Shown piece after piece: positions 51,396-60,974 of a stretch of 64,000 nucleotides of DNA. The stretch is from contig CAZWJC010000003.1 in the NCBI GenBank assembly GCA_964634255.1, positions 1 to 64,000 on the forward strand, read 5' to 3'. This DNA is from MWDV01 sp964634255 (GTDB taxonomy: Bacteria > Verrucomicrobiota > Verrucomicrobiia > Limisphaerales > MWDV01). Under the pieces are notes generated by a model, which saw only the letters and a program-made list of their open reading frames with translations, did no database searches and had not been told where the DNA came from. Position 1 is the stretch's first letter. Each line of letters begins with the position of its first letter. Made by a program: the position numbers and the translations under genes.

Positions 51396-54300
51396 GTGAA
51401 ACAAACTGGCTGCTGGTGGCTGCTCCTTGCCGTTGGGTATGGGGTGATATTGCACCCCAGACTAGCGCTTGCCCTGGACCCAGCGAAAAATCTCACCCAG
51501 TTCACCTGTCAGAATTGGACCCGCCATAGCGGGCTTCCGGCCAACGGCATCAACGCCATCACGCAGACGAAGGATGGTTACGTATGGCTCGGCGCGCAAA
51601 AGGGTTTGGTGCGGTTCGATGGCGACGAGTTCAGGCTGTTCCTCCTGCCTGCCCGGCCCGAATTCCGGCGGCAATCCATCGCGACGCTTTCCCGATCCCA
51701 AGACGGCGGCTTGTGGTTCGGCATCAACAATAGCTCCTTTGGACATTTTGACGGTGAGGATGGGTTTTCAACGATTGACGGGACACCATGGGTCAATCCG
51801 ATCATGAACGTGTCTGCTGTGCGCGAGTTCCGCGACAGACATCTTTGGGTGGCGGCGGATAACGGGGCCGCGCAATTCACCAGCCGGAGTGCCAACGCCC
51901 TCGTCGTTGCCGATCAAATTGGCAGTGTTACCGCGGTGTGTGAGGGCGCGCGTGGACGCGTCTGGCTGGGAACCAGCGAACGTGGACTGTATTACCACGA
52001 TCAGAACGGACTGAGCCAGTTTCCAGATACATCACTCCACGGGAAAGTCATCCGCGCCCTCACTAAGGATGCTTCCGGCCAAATTTGGGTGGGCACCAGC
52101 ACGGGGTTGCGATGCTATGACGCCGACTTTCAGCCGCGGGCGATCCCGCCTTCGGGCACAGAGGTGCGGGCGTTGCTGACGGATCGGCGGGGGGCGGTAT
52201 GGATTGGGACGAGCGGCGACGGTCTGGGCCGATACCAAAACGGTCAATTGATGTATCTGCGCAAACAGGAAGGATTGGTGAACGACTTCGTCACCGCCCT
52301 GTTTGAAGACGACGAGGGCAGTCTCTGGGTTGGCACCCGGGAAGGGTTGAGTCAGCTCGCCGATGTAAAATTCCCAATCCTCTCGATCTCGGAGGGATTG
52401 CCGGAAGGCTTGGTTCACGGAGTTGCCGCCGCGAAGGACGGGGGCCTCTGGGCAGCCACAAGCGTAGGCATTTCCAGAATCTCCAGCACGGGTGTCACCA
52501 ATTACTCGGAAGAACTCGGGTTGTCCAACAGCTACATCAAACGGGTATTCGAAAGCCGCACGGGCGACCTTTACGCCATCGCAGGGGACAAAACGATCGC
52601 GATCCTGTCCGGGGGGCGTCTCGTGGCCAGGCATCTGAACGAGACCTGGCCGATCGCTTTCGCGGAAGATGCACAAGGCATGATTGTCGCCGTGGGTGGG
52701 GCTTTGTATCGGGTCAGCCGGGATCAGTTTCTGCCCTTTTCGTTCAAGGACGGCCAGTCGCCGCAGTTCAATTGGATTCGCAATCTGCTCATGGCCCGCG
52801 ATGGGACGCTGCTGGTTGCCAGCCCGAGCGGCTTGTTCTGCATCAAAGACGGCGAATGCACGCAGTGGTCGGCCAGCAACGGCCTCTCGGATTCGAGTGT
52901 TCACTGCCTCGCCGAGGACGCCGAAGGCGTCATCTGGGCCGGCTTGACGACCGGGATCGCCCGGCTGAAACAAGGCCGGATCAGCAACATCAGCCGGGGA
53001 GAAGGTCTGCTGGAGAATTACGTGTTTGCGCTCGCCTTGGACGATCGCGATTGGATGTGGGTCAACTCCAGCAGCGGCATCTACCGGGTGTCCCGCCGCA
53101 GTCTGAATGCCGTCGCAGACAAACAGGCCGACCAGGTGGACTGCGTGGCCCACGACGGCCTCGACTCCGTCAAGACGACCGACACCACCGAGGTGGAGTA
53201 TTCAATCTGCAAGACAGCGGATGGCAGGATCTGGTTACCCAGCCCGCAAGGAGTGATCCAGATTGACCCTGAGAATCTTTACACCAACCAAGTAGCCCCG
53301 CCGGTTCGAATTCAGCAGGCTCGCGTCAACGGGGTCGAAATGTCAGTCCGACGACCGGTTTCCATCCCTCCGGGCCGCGGCGAAGTTGAAATGCGGTATG
53401 TGGCACTGAGCTACATCGTCCCATTGAAAATCCGTTTCCGATATCGCCTCGATGGCTGCGATGAGGATTGGATTGAAGCAGGTGATCGCCGGTCAGCCTT
53501 CTACGGCAATCTCAAGCCGGGCCGCTACCAATTCCAAGTGCAAGCCTGCAACGCCGATGGCGTCTGGAACGAACAGGGCGACCGCTTTGAATTTGAACTG
53601 CCACCCCACTATTACCAGACGGCCTGGTTTAGAATCCTCTCTGCATTGCTCGCCATTGCAGCCTTGGCGGGTGTCTATACCTGGCGGTTCCGGCATCTCC
53701 AGACAAAACAACGCCAGCTCAATGAAGCCAACGAACGGTTGGAAGCCAGGATTCAAGAACGAACTCGCGAACTAGCCGAGCAGCGCAACCTCCTGCGCAC
53801 CCTGGTTGACCACCTGCCCGACAGCGTGTTCATCAAAGACAAACACAGCCGGGTCATTCTCAGCAACCAGGCCCACGCACAAACCATCGGCGCGGCAACC
53901 CCCGACGAAGTCGTCGGCAAGACGGATTTTGAATTCCTGCCGCGCGATTTGGCCGAGAAATTCTACGCCGACGAACAGGCGTTGCTCGCGAGCGGGCAAC
54001 CGTTCAACGGCGAAGAGGCCAGCGTGGACATGAGCACCGGCGAACCGCGCTGGCTGCGCACCACCAAAGTGCCGCTCCATGATCCCGACGGCAGAATCAT
54101 CGGCCTGGCCGGCATCAACCGCGACATTACCGAGCGCAAACACTGGGAGGCGCGCCTCGAATCGTTGCATCACCAGTTGGTTGAGGCATCCCGCCACGCC
54201 GGCATGGCAGAGGTCGCCACGGCCGTCCTGCACAACGTCGGCAACGTCCTGAACAGCGTCAACGTCTCCGCCGGGGTCGTGTCCGATCGCGTGCGCCGTT

Positions 54301-55055
54301 CGGCGGCCGACAGGATTGAGCTTGTGGTGCGGATGCTCCGCGAGCATCAGGCGGACTTGGCCCAGTTCCTCACTTCCGACGAAAAGGGGCGGAAGCTCAT
54401 GGAATACATGGAAACGCTCGCCCAGCATCTCGCGGCCGAAAAGCGCAGCCTGCTCGAGGAGATCCAATGCCTCGTTCGAAACGTTCAACACATCAAGGAA
54501 ATTGTCACCACGCAACAAGCCTACGCCCACGTGGCCGGCGTCCAAGAGGTCCTGAATCCCGTCGAACTCGTCGAGGACGCGTTGCGGATGCATGCGGCCA
54601 GCTTCGCGCGGCATGACGTGAAGCTTCGACGCGAGTTTGAGCCAACCCCTCCCATCACCGTGGACCGCCACAAAGTGGTCCAAGTCGTCGTGAACCTCCT
54701 CCAGAACGCCCGGCGGGCCTGCGAGCAACGGCATGGCGACGCAGAAGTCACGGTGAAAGTCTGCCGCGCGGGCGCAGACCGCATTTGTATTGAAGTCGCG
54801 GACAACGGCGTTGGCATCTCGCCCGAAAGCCTCACGCGCATTTTCGCGCACGGCTTCACGACGCGCAAAGACGGCCACGGCTTCGGCCTGCACAGCGGCG
54901 CCCTGGCCGCCAAGGAACTCGGCGGTCGTCTCCTCGCCCACAGCGATGGTTTGGGTAAGGGCGCGCGGTTCACGCTTGAACTACCCGTCGAAATGAAGTT
55001 CAGCACAAGCCCGGGCGATAGCGCTCCGCCTGCAGCAACGCCCGCCGAGCCGTGA
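51396..55055 (+). CDS. Two-component sensor with Reg_prop propeller, Y_Y_Y and PAS domains
   Basis: This 1219-aa kinase starts with GTG and a signal peptide (WWLLLAVGYGVILHPRLALA). A ligand-binding propeller of Reg_prop repeats (ITQTKDGYVWLGAQKGLVRF, DASGQIWVGTSTGLRCY, DRRGAVWIGTSGDGLGRY and more) fills about 40-640. A Y_Y_Y domain (YRLDGCDEDWIEAG), a TM helix, a coiled coil and a PAS domain (LPDSVFIKDKHSRVILSN) follow. The kinase core has the unusual phosphoacceptor segment HNVGNVLNS and HATPase motifs (NLLQNARRAC, DNGVGISPE, GHGFGLH). No receiver or DNA-binding domain is attached, so a separate regulator is needed. Such sensors often respond to glycans, and the ligand here is unknown. Confidence 0.9.
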   Translation: MKQTGCWWLLLAVGYGVILHPRLALALDPAKNLTQFTCQNWTRHSGLPANGINAITQTKDGYVWLGAQKGLVRFDGDEFRLFLLPARPEFRRQSIATLSRSQDGGLWFGINNSSFGHFDGEDGFSTIDGTPWVNPIMNVSAVREFRDRHLWVAADNGAAQFTSRSANALVVADQIGSVTAVCEGARGRVWLGTSERGLYYHDQNGLSQFPDTSLHGKVIRALTKDASGQIWVGTSTGLRCYDADFQPRAIPPSGTEVRALLTDRRGAVWIGTSGDGLGRYQNGQLMYLRKQEGLVNDFVTALFEDDEGSLWVGTREGLSQLADVKFPILSISEGLPEGLVHGVAAAKDGGLWAATSVGISRISSTGVTNYSEELGLSNSYIKRVFESRTGDLYAIAGDKTIAILSGGRLVARHLNETWPIAFAEDAQGMIVAVGGALYRVSRDQFLPFSFKDGQSPQFNWIRNLLMARDGTLLVASPSGLFCIKDGECTQWSASNGLSDSSVHCLAEDAEGVIWAGLTTGIARLKQGRISNISRGEGLLENYVFALALDDRDWMWVNSSSGIYRVSRRSLNAVADKQADQVDCVAHDGLDSVKTTDTTEVEYSICKTADGRIWLPSPQGVIQIDPENLYTNQVAPPVRIQQARVNGVEMSVRRPVSIPPGRGEVEMRYVALSYIVPLKIRFRYRLDGCDEDWIEAGDRRSAFYGNLKPGRYQFQVQACNADGVWNEQGDRFEFELPPHYYQTAWFRILSALLAIAALAGVYTWRFRHLQTKQRQLNEANERLEARIQERTRELAEQRNLLRTLVDHLPDSVFIKDKHSRVILSNQAHAQTIGAATPDEVVGKTDFEFLPRDLAEKFYADEQALLASGQPFNGEEASVDMSTGEPRWLRTTKVPLHDPDGRIIGLAGINRDITERKHWEARLESLHHQLVEASRHAGMAEVATAVLHNVGNVLNSVNVSAGVVSDRVRRSAADRIELVVRMLREHQADLAQFLTSDEKGRKLMEYMETLAQHLAAEKRSLLEEIQCLVRNVQHIKEIVTTQQAYAHVAGVQEVLNPVELVEDALRMHAASFARHDVKLRREFEPTPPITVDRHKVVQVVVNLLQNARRACEQRHGDAEVTVKVCRAGADRICIEVADNGVGISPESLTRIFAHGFTTRKDGHGFGLHSGALAAKELGGRLLAHSDGLGKGARFTLELPVEMKFSTSPGDSAPPAATPAEP

Positions 55056-55194
55056 ACAACTCGGCGGCCGAATTCTGCAGCAAGCAGGCGGATTCGCCGC
55101 CACACCGCGGATTGCTTTCCGACTAAGTGACGCTATCTTCCCGCCGTCGCTGCAAGCGGGCATGTTGTTCGTTTGACGGCAAGCACGATTTCAC

Positions 55195-55629
55195 ATGAGC
55201 ACATTGACCGACGCCACCGCCATCACGGATAAGACCCGCGAGCTTTGCCAGACGATTCTTGATCACCCGGCCTTTCAAGCCGCCCAGCAGAGCATTCAGG
55301 CGTTTACCGCCAACGACCAGGCGCGCGCCCACTATGAATCCGTCGTCAGCAAGGGGCAGGAACTCCGTCACAAACAGCATCACGGCGAGGAACTCCCGGA
55401 GGCCGAGGTCAAGGCGTTTGAAAGCGAACGGGAGGCGTTGCTGCGCAATCCCGTGGCGCGCGAGTTCATTGACGCCCAGTCCGACTTGCACGATCTGCGA
55501 CACACCATCGAAAAACACCTCTCGCTAACACTGGATTTGGGGCGCGTTCCGACTCCTGAAGACTTGGAAGGCGAATGCTGTGGAGGGGGCGGCGGCGGCG
55601 GCGGCGGATGTGGCTGTCACGGGCACTGA
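55195..55629 (+). CDS. YlbF/YmcA-like protein with Cys/His-rich C-terminal tail
   Basis: This 144-aa protein has a helical YlbF-type domain (residues 8-115: LCQTILDHPAFQAAQQSIQAF, ARAHYESVVSKGQELRHKQ, NPVAREFIDAQSDLHDL). The tail from residue 130 is remarkable: two Cys, nine Gly, then CGCHGH. It could bind a metal or an Fe-S cluster. In Bacillus, YlbF, YmcA and YaaT form a complex that carries Fe-S clusters and works with RNase Y. A metal-binding tail fits that theme but is inference. It is monocistronic in appearance. Confidence 0.83.
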   Translation: MSTLTDATAITDKTRELCQTILDHPAFQAAQQSIQAFTANDQARAHYESVVSKGQELRHKQHHGEELPEAEVKAFESEREALLRNPVAREFIDAQSDLHDLRHTIEKHLSLTLDLGRVPTPEDLEGECCGGGGGGGGGCGCHGH

Positions 55630-55732
55630 GCCCACCTCGGCAATTGCTGACTTAAGTCGCTGCGGAGCGGTTTCGCTCATGCGCTTCGCCGTTGTCATTT
55701 AAAGTGCGCCTCGCTAGCCTTGCGCTGGCGCG

Positions 55733-58561
55733 ATGACTTCGACGCAACAACAGGCGATGCTGGCGGCGGCCAACTGCGAGGTCGCCTTCGACAACCTGAC
55801 CTGTCAGCTCTACTCCACGGACGCCTCCGTTTACCAGATTGAACCGGCTGCTGTGGCTTTCCCACGACATGCCCGGCAGGCCAGCGCCATCGTCAAGGCG
55901 GTCGCCGAAGCGGGCCTCTCAGTGATTCCGCGCGGCGCGGGAACCGGCCTCGTCGGCGGCGCCATCGGCGATGGCGTCGTAGTGGATTTCGCCCGGCACA
56001 ACGCGGCCATTGGCAAGTTCGATCCCGAAACGCGCGCTGTTCAGGTCGGCCCGGGCGTGGTGTTGGACCAGCTCAACGCCTTTCTGCGCCCGCTGGGCTT
56101 CTGGTTCGGTCCGGACGTGGCAACGAGTTCGCGGGCGACGCTCGGGGGCATGATCGCCAACAACTCCTCCGGCGCACATGCCCCGGTGTACGGGACCACC
56201 GCGGATCACGTGGTTTCGTTGGAGGTCGTCTTGGCAGATGGCCGCGTTCGCCGAGTCGGCCCGGGCGAAGATCACCTGCGTGCCCAGCGGCTGTTGGTGG
56301 AAGACCTCGTTCAACTCAACAGTCTCCAAATCCAGGAGCGCATGCCGGAAGGGCTCACGAAGCGCTGGCCTGGCTATGGCATTGACCGTTTCCTGCGCGA
56401 ACCCGGGAATCTGAATCACATCCTTTGCGGCAGCGAAGGCACGCTCGCGGGTATCGTTGGAGCGGAGTTGAAGGTGGTGCCGCTGCCCGCGGAGAAAGGA
56501 CTGGGCCTGCTCTTCTTCGCGTCCGTCGCCGAGGCGATGCAGGCCACGGTGGAGCTGCTCGATCTCAAGCCCGCGGCCATCGAACACATTGACCGCGTCC
56601 TGTTGGACCAAACCAAGGGCCAGCTTCCCTTCCAAGCTGCGCGCGACCTGATGGGACTTGATGCCACGCCTTGCGAGGCGGTCCTCATGGTCGAGTTTTT
56701 CGACGCGGTGACCGACAAACTCGCCCTGCTCAGCAAACGCCACTTGGGGCTGCGTCGAATGACGCTTACCGGAGCGAAAGAGATGAGCCTGGTGTGGGCA
56801 CTGCGCAAGGCCGGCCTGTCCCTGCTCACTGGCTGCAAAGGCGCCGCGAAACCCACGACCGGCATTGAAGACACGGCGGTCCGTCCCCACCAATTGCCCG
56901 AATACGTTGCCGCACTGCAGGACATCATGCGCCGCTTGGACCTCCAAGCCTCCTACTACGGCCACGCCGCGTCCGGTTTGCTGCACGTGCGTCCGGTGTT
57001 GGACCTGCATCGCGCGGAGGATGTGCGGCGCTTCCGACAGGTGGCAGAGGAGGTTTCCGCGTTGGTATTGCAGTTCAAAGGTTCACTGGCAGCGGAACAT
57101 GGCGTGGGCATCGCACGAACGGAGTTCATGAAGCAGCAGCTCAGCGAGGAACTCCTGGATGCCATGCGGCAGATCAAGGCTTCGTTTGACCCGCACAATC
57201 TGTTCAACCCCGGCAAGATCATCCCGGACGAACAGTATGCGTTCGACACGCACCTGCGTCAGGGCGGCTTCGAGCTCAAGCTTCCCTTCGAGCCGGTGCT
57301 GGAGTTCGCAGCCAAGGACGGTTCGTTCATCGCAAATCTGGAACAATGCAATGGCTGTGGTGGTTGTCGGAAACAGACCGCCACCATGTGTCCCACCTTC
57401 CTCGCCACGGGCGACGAATTGATGTCCACGCGCGGCCGGGCCAACCTCATCCGCGCCGTCCTGGCCGGCCGTGGATTGGACGGCAAGAACGCCTTGTCTT
57501 CACCGGAACTGAACGAGGCGCTGAGCAACTGCCTGTCGTGCCGCGCGTGTGCCACCGAGTGCCCGTCCAACGTCAACTTGCCGCTGCTCAAGGCTGAATT
57601 GCTCAACGCCCGCTGGCAGCGCGATGGGCTTTCGCTTCAGGCCCGGGTGTTCAGCTCGGTGGACGCGTTGGGCCGGCTCGGCACCAAGTTCCCGCGTCTT
57701 GCCAACACCGCGTTGGAATGGGAATGGACCCGCCGTCTGCTCGAAACCACCCTCGGCCTTTCGACGCAACGATCGCTGCCAGCCTATGCCTCGCAACGCT
57801 TCGATCGTTGGTTTGCGCATCGCTCCCCTCCCCCTTCGCCGCGGCACGGTCCGGTCCTGCTCTGGGACGATACGTTTGTGCGTTATCACGAACCGGGCGT
57901 GGGCATGGCAGCGGTGGCGGTGCTCGAAGCCGCCGGTTACGAAGTCCGGCTGCCGACCGATAGGCAATGTTGTGGACGTCCCGCCTTTAGCCAGGGCAAC
58001 CTGACCGAGGCCAAGCGCTGCGGCCGCCACAACCTCGAGTTGCTTCACAAAGGCGACCAAACCGTTCCCATCATCTTCCTCGAACCGTCCTGCTACTCGA
58101 TGTTCGCCGAAGATTACCGGGAGTTGGGGCTGGCCGGAGCCGCAGAAATTGCCCGCCGTTGTCACCTCTTCGAGCCGTTCATCGAACGCTTGCTGCAGCA
58201 CGAACCCAAAGCGATCGGCTTCAACCAAGCCGCCGGCAACATCCTCATCCACGCCCATTGCCACGCCAAGGCCTTGCTCGACACCTCCTGCATGACCCGC
58301 CTGGCGGCACGCTTGCCCGGGCGGAAAGTGCGGATGCTCGACACCGGTTGCTGCGGCATGGCCGGAGCATTCGGCGCGTTGACCGACAAATACGCACTCT
58401 CTCTGCAAGTCGCCGAACCCCTCGCCGAACAGGTGCGCCATCAGCCGTACGGCACCATCGTGATCGCGTCCGGCACAAGCTGCCGGCAGCAAATCACTCA
58501 CCTGGTCAATATCCGCACGTGGCACATGGCTCAGTTGCTGGCAGACGCGCTGCCGCAGTGA
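55733..58561 (+). CDS. FAD-linked oxidase / Fe-S / CCG-domain protein (D-lactate or glycolate dehydrogenase-like)
   Basis: This 942-aa flavoprotein fuses GlcD- and GlpC-like parts. Residues 20-230 form the PCMH FAD-binding domain (VIPRGAGTGLVGGAIGDGVV, LGGMIANNSSGAHAPVYGTT). The FAD-oxidase C-terminal domain follows with the YYGHAASGLLHVRPVLDLH motif and GSLAAEHGVGIARTEF. Two 4Fe-4S motifs come next (CNGCGGCRKQTATMCP, CLSCRACATECPSNVNLP), then two CCG repeats (DRQCCGRPAFSQ, DTGCCGMAGAFG). The layout equals that of large D-lactate or D-2-hydroxyglutarate dehydrogenases that feed electrons to the quinone pool. The substrate cannot be fixed from sequence. A 12-nt gap separates a TAGCCT hexamer from the ATG. 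Confidence 0.9.
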   Translation: MTSTQQQAMLAAANCEVAFDNLTCQLYSTDASVYQIEPAAVAFPRHARQASAIVKAVAEAGLSVIPRGAGTGLVGGAIGDGVVVDFARHNAAIGKFDPETRAVQVGPGVVLDQLNAFLRPLGFWFGPDVATSSRATLGGMIANNSSGAHAPVYGTTADHVVSLEVVLADGRVRRVGPGEDHLRAQRLLVEDLVQLNSLQIQERMPEGLTKRWPGYGIDRFLREPGNLNHILCGSEGTLAGIVGAELKVVPLPAEKGLGLLFFASVAEAMQATVELLDLKPAAIEHIDRVLLDQTKGQLPFQAARDLMGLDATPCEAVLMVEFFDAVTDKLALLSKRHLGLRRMTLTGAKEMSLVWALRKAGLSLLTGCKGAAKPTTGIEDTAVRPHQLPEYVAALQDIMRRLDLQASYYGHAASGLLHVRPVLDLHRAEDVRRFRQVAEEVSALVLQFKGSLAAEHGVGIARTEFMKQQLSEELLDAMRQIKASFDPHNLFNPGKIIPDEQYAFDTHLRQGGFELKLPFEPVLEFAAKDGSFIANLEQCNGCGGCRKQTATMCPTFLATGDELMSTRGRANLIRAVLAGRGLDGKNALSSPELNEALSNCLSCRACATECPSNVNLPLLKAELLNARWQRDGLSLQARVFSSVDALGRLGTKFPRLANTALEWEWTRRLLETTLGLSTQRSLPAYASQRFDRWFAHRSPPPSPRHGPVLLWDDTFVRYHEPGVGMAAVAVLEAAGYEVRLPTDRQCCGRPAFSQGNLTEAKRCGRHNLELLHKGDQTVPIIFLEPSCYSMFAEDYRELGLAGAAEIARRCHLFEPFIERLLQHEPKAIGFNQAAGNILIHAHCHAKALLDTSCMTRLAARLPGRKVRMLDTGCCGMAGAFGALTDKYALSLQVAEPLAEQVRHQPYGTIVIASGTSCRQQITHLVNIRTWHMAQLLADALPQ

Positions 58562-58576
58562 GGTTCGCCGCGAACC
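58562..58576. other. Compact hairpin between convergent genes
   Basis: GGTTCG-CCG-CGAACC is a perfect 6-bp stem filling the 16-nt gap between the dehydrogenase stop (58561) and the tatD stop (58578). There is no T-run. It may act as a shared bidirectional 3' end. Confidence 0.4.
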
Positions 58577-58577
58577 G

Positions 58578-59393
58578 TCAGCCCAACCGTTGGAAAAACC
58601 GCTCTGCCGTGGCGCAGGAGTCAGCGCTCAACTGCTCCAACGAACACCCCCGCACGCTAGCCGCCAGCGCCGCGGTTTCCCGGACAAATGCCGGCTCGCA
58701 ACGCTTCACGCGATTGGCACGGTGCGGCTCCGGCACGAGGAACGGACAGTCGGTTTCAAACATGAACCGGTCTGCCGGGGCAGCCGCCAGCGCGCCCCGC
58801 ACGTTCTCCGAGTTCTTGTAGGTCAGTATCCCGGTGAAACTCACGACGGCTCCGAGCGCCAGGATGCGCTCCATCGCTGCCGCGTCGTCTGCAAAACAGT
58901 GAAACTGCCCGCGAACCCGTCCTTCGAAGCGTTTCATGATGGCCAGTGTATCGTCCAACGCGGAGCGCTGATGCACGACCACGTTTAACCCCAGTTCCGC
59001 CGCCACTTCCAGGTGCTGCTCGAATAGGGCGGCCTGACGACGTTTGTAGCTCTCCACGTCGCGTTCCCCGGCCGCGTCGCGGCTGGGAAGCCGATAGTAA
59101 TCCATGCCGGTCTCACCCAGGGCGACGACTTTCGGATGTCGCGCCAACTCCCGCAAAGCCGGGCGCAGATCCTCCGGCGCTTCGTGGGCGTCGTTCGGAT
59201 GCCAGCCCACCGCTGCAAACACCTGCGGATACCAGTCCGCCAGTGCCACGCAGCGCTTGCTGTTATCAAGGTTCGTGCCCACGGCGATGAGCTTGGCGAT
59301 TCCAGCAGCAGCGGCGCGTTCCAAAACTTGGGGGAGATCATTCGCAAAGTCCGGATAATCCAGATGCGCGTGCGTATCGTAAAAAGTGGCCAT
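58578..59393 (-). CDS. tatD: TatD family metal-dependent DNase
   Basis: This 271-aa TIM-barrel hydrolase has the TatD metal ligands: DTHAHLDYPDF at the N-terminus, GLNVVVHQRSALDD, GQFHCFADDAAAM and the C-terminal FETDCPFLVPEP. TatD acts as a 3'-5' exonuclease in DNA repair or degradation. The ATG at 59393 starts directly before the THAH motif. The frame open to 59552 would overlap mutM. A GGAGG lies upstream. It follows mutM by 77 nt. Confidence 0.95.
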   Translation of the reverse strand: MATFYDTHAHLDYPDFANDLPQVLERAAAAGIAKLIAVGTNLDNSKRCVALADWYPQVFAAVGWHPNDAHEAPEDLRPALRELARHPKVVALGETGMDYYRLPSRDAAGERDVESYKRRQAALFEQHLEVAAELGLNVVVHQRSALDDTLAIMKRFEGRVRGQFHCFADDAAAMERILALGAVVSFTGILTYKNSENVRGALAAAPADRFMFETDCPFLVPEPHRANRVKRCEPAFVRETAALAASVRGCSLEQLSADSCATAERFFQRLG

Positions 59394-59470
59394 TGCGTTG
59401 TTTCCGCCTCCAGCTTGCCGTCCGACAAGTCCCAGCGCAATGGGCAAAGCGTCGCTAACTGCTCCACGGG

Positions 59471-60319
59471 TTACCGTTGGCACTTCGGGCAGAAATACGT
59501 ACTGCGCGCCGCCTGGACAATACGCTTCACCACGCAACGACAGCGTCGGCAATATCGCCCGGCCCGATCATAAACCCGCAAACGCTCCTCATAGTAGTCC
59601 GGCGCACCCTCGGCACGTCCGTAATAGAACAAGCCGTCCCCATCTTGCCCGCCGAAGTTCAGCGGCACCGTGCTGCCAAACCGAATCGCCTCCGCCAAGA
59701 CTTTCCGTATCGCCAATCGCAAGCGACTGACCTCATCGCGCGTCAGACTCCGCGCAGCACGGCGCGGCGAAAGCCCCGCCCAATGCAGGGCTTCACTGGC
59801 GTAGATGTTCCCCACACCGGCAACCAGCGTCTGGTCGAGCAACTTGACTTTGATCGCCTGCGCAGACCGCTTCAACGCGCCGGCCAGATAGTCCGCCGTG
59901 AAATTCGCACTCAGAGGTTCGGGGCCGAGCTTTGGGAGCAGAGACGTGTCGAGACTGAACCGGCCGAAATAACGCGTGTCTTCGTAAATCAGGTTTTCGC
60001 GCCCCAAGTCCAAGACCACAGCCGCGTGCTTCGGCAGGGGCTGACGTTTCGGCGCGAGGAAGACCCGCCCCGTCATGCCCAAGTGGCCAACCACGCTGAA
60101 GGACTCGCGGCATCGTGGCTTCCGCAACTCAAACACAAAGTACTTCGCCCGCCGGGTCACACCCAGGATGCGAGCATTGTGGAGAGCACGTTGAAGCTCA
60201 CCGGTTGTGGTTGGCCTGATGACTCTCTCACGCCGCACCTCGACGCCACGAATGACTTTCCCGCGGACGCTCGGCGCAAGATGCCGGACCAGGATTTCAA
60301 CTTCAGGAAGTTCGGGCAT
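59471..60319 (-). CDS. mutM: Formamidopyrimidine-DNA glycosylase
   Basis: This 282-aa glycosylase/AP lyase removes 8-oxoG and formamidopyrimidines. The N-terminal PELPEVE supplies the catalytic proline and glutamate after Met removal. GHLGMTGRVF holds the conserved beta-hairpin lysine-region equivalent. QTLVAGVGNIYASEALHWAG is the H2TH motif. The C-terminal four-cysteine zinc finger is CRRC and CPKC at YDRAGRYCRRCRC and STYFCPKCQR. All parts are intact. It lies 6 nt after the PRTase stop, so both are likely co-transcribed. Confidence 0.96.
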   Translation of the reverse strand: MPELPEVEILVRHLAPSVRGKVIRGVEVRRERVIRPTTTGELQRALHNARILGVTRRAKYFVFELRKPRCRESFSVVGHLGMTGRVFLAPKRQPLPKHAAVVLDLGRENLIYEDTRYFGRFSLDTSLLPKLGPEPLSANFTADYLAGALKRSAQAIKVKLLDQTLVAGVGNIYASEALHWAGLSPRRAARSLTRDEVSRLRLAIRKVLAEAIRFGSTVPLNFGGQDGDGLFYYGRAEGAPDYYEERLRVYDRAGRYCRRCRCVVKRIVQAARSTYFCPKCQR

Positions 60320-60325
60320 CGGATT

Positions 60326-60967
60326 TCAATCTTGTCGCAACCGCGCGGCACGCAACACATGGAGCACTTCCTCATCCGAGGTCTGGTTGAATACCTCGTA
60401 GTAGCGGCCCACGGCATCGAAGTCTTCGTCCACGTGCAAGGCGATCACTTCGTCTGCTGACTTGCTGAGCCGGCGCACAGCGTCGCCCGAAGCCACCGGT
60501 GTGGCGACGATGGTTCGCTCCGCCCCTTGTTTGCGGGCGGAAAGAACCGCCGCCTCGGTCGTCGCGCCCGTGGCCAGACCATCGTCCACCAGTAGGATGG
60601 CCTGGTCCTGGAGATCCGCCCGCGGACCGTGATGAAAGGTATTCCGGTAATGTTGAAGCCGTTCCTTCTCTTCGTGGAGAATATCCCTCAAGCTGCGATG
60701 GATGGAGGCGTCCATGTTCACGATGGCGGGATCGAGCAGCACCACGTCCGGCTCGGCGAGTGCACCCACCGCGAACTCGCGCTGGGCCGGGTGACCGATC
60801 TTCCGCACGATGAGCACATCCAACGGCAGCGCCAGTTCGCACGCAACCTCCGCCGCCACGATTACGCCCCCGCGCGGCAGCCCCAGCACTAGGTCGGCGT
60901 GGACACTGCGTGCCTTCAGATAGCGCCCCAGGAGCCGGCCTGCTTCCTCGCGCGTGGCAAAGGTCAT
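60326..60967 (-). CDS. Phosphoribosyltransferase family protein
   Basis: This 213-aa type I PRTase-fold protein has the PRPP loop AILLVDDGLATGATTEAAV and an N-terminal FATREEAGRLLGRYL typical of the ComF/Hpt-like family often annotated simply as phosphoribosyltransferase. The GLPRGGVIVAAEVA segment is also conserved. I chose the ATG at 60967 over 60979 because the domain starts there and a TATGCT hexamer lies 7 nt upstream of it. The substrate is unknown. Confidence 0.88.
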   Translation of the reverse strand: MTFATREEAGRLLGRYLKARSVHADLVLGLPRGGVIVAAEVACELALPLDVLIVRKIGHPAQREFAVGALAEPDVVLLDPAIVNMDASIHRSLRDILHEEKERLQHYRNTFHHGPRADLQDQAILLVDDGLATGATTEAAVLSARKQGAERTIVATPVASGDAVRRLSKSADEVIALHVDEDFDAVGRYYEVFNQTSDEEVLHVLRAARLRQD

Positions 60968-60974
60968 GGCGCGG

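Noticed and set aside
53772..54941. 389-codon open frame on the minus strand
   Set aside because: It mirrors the histidine kinase's PAS and ATPase region, an artefact of GC-rich codon use.
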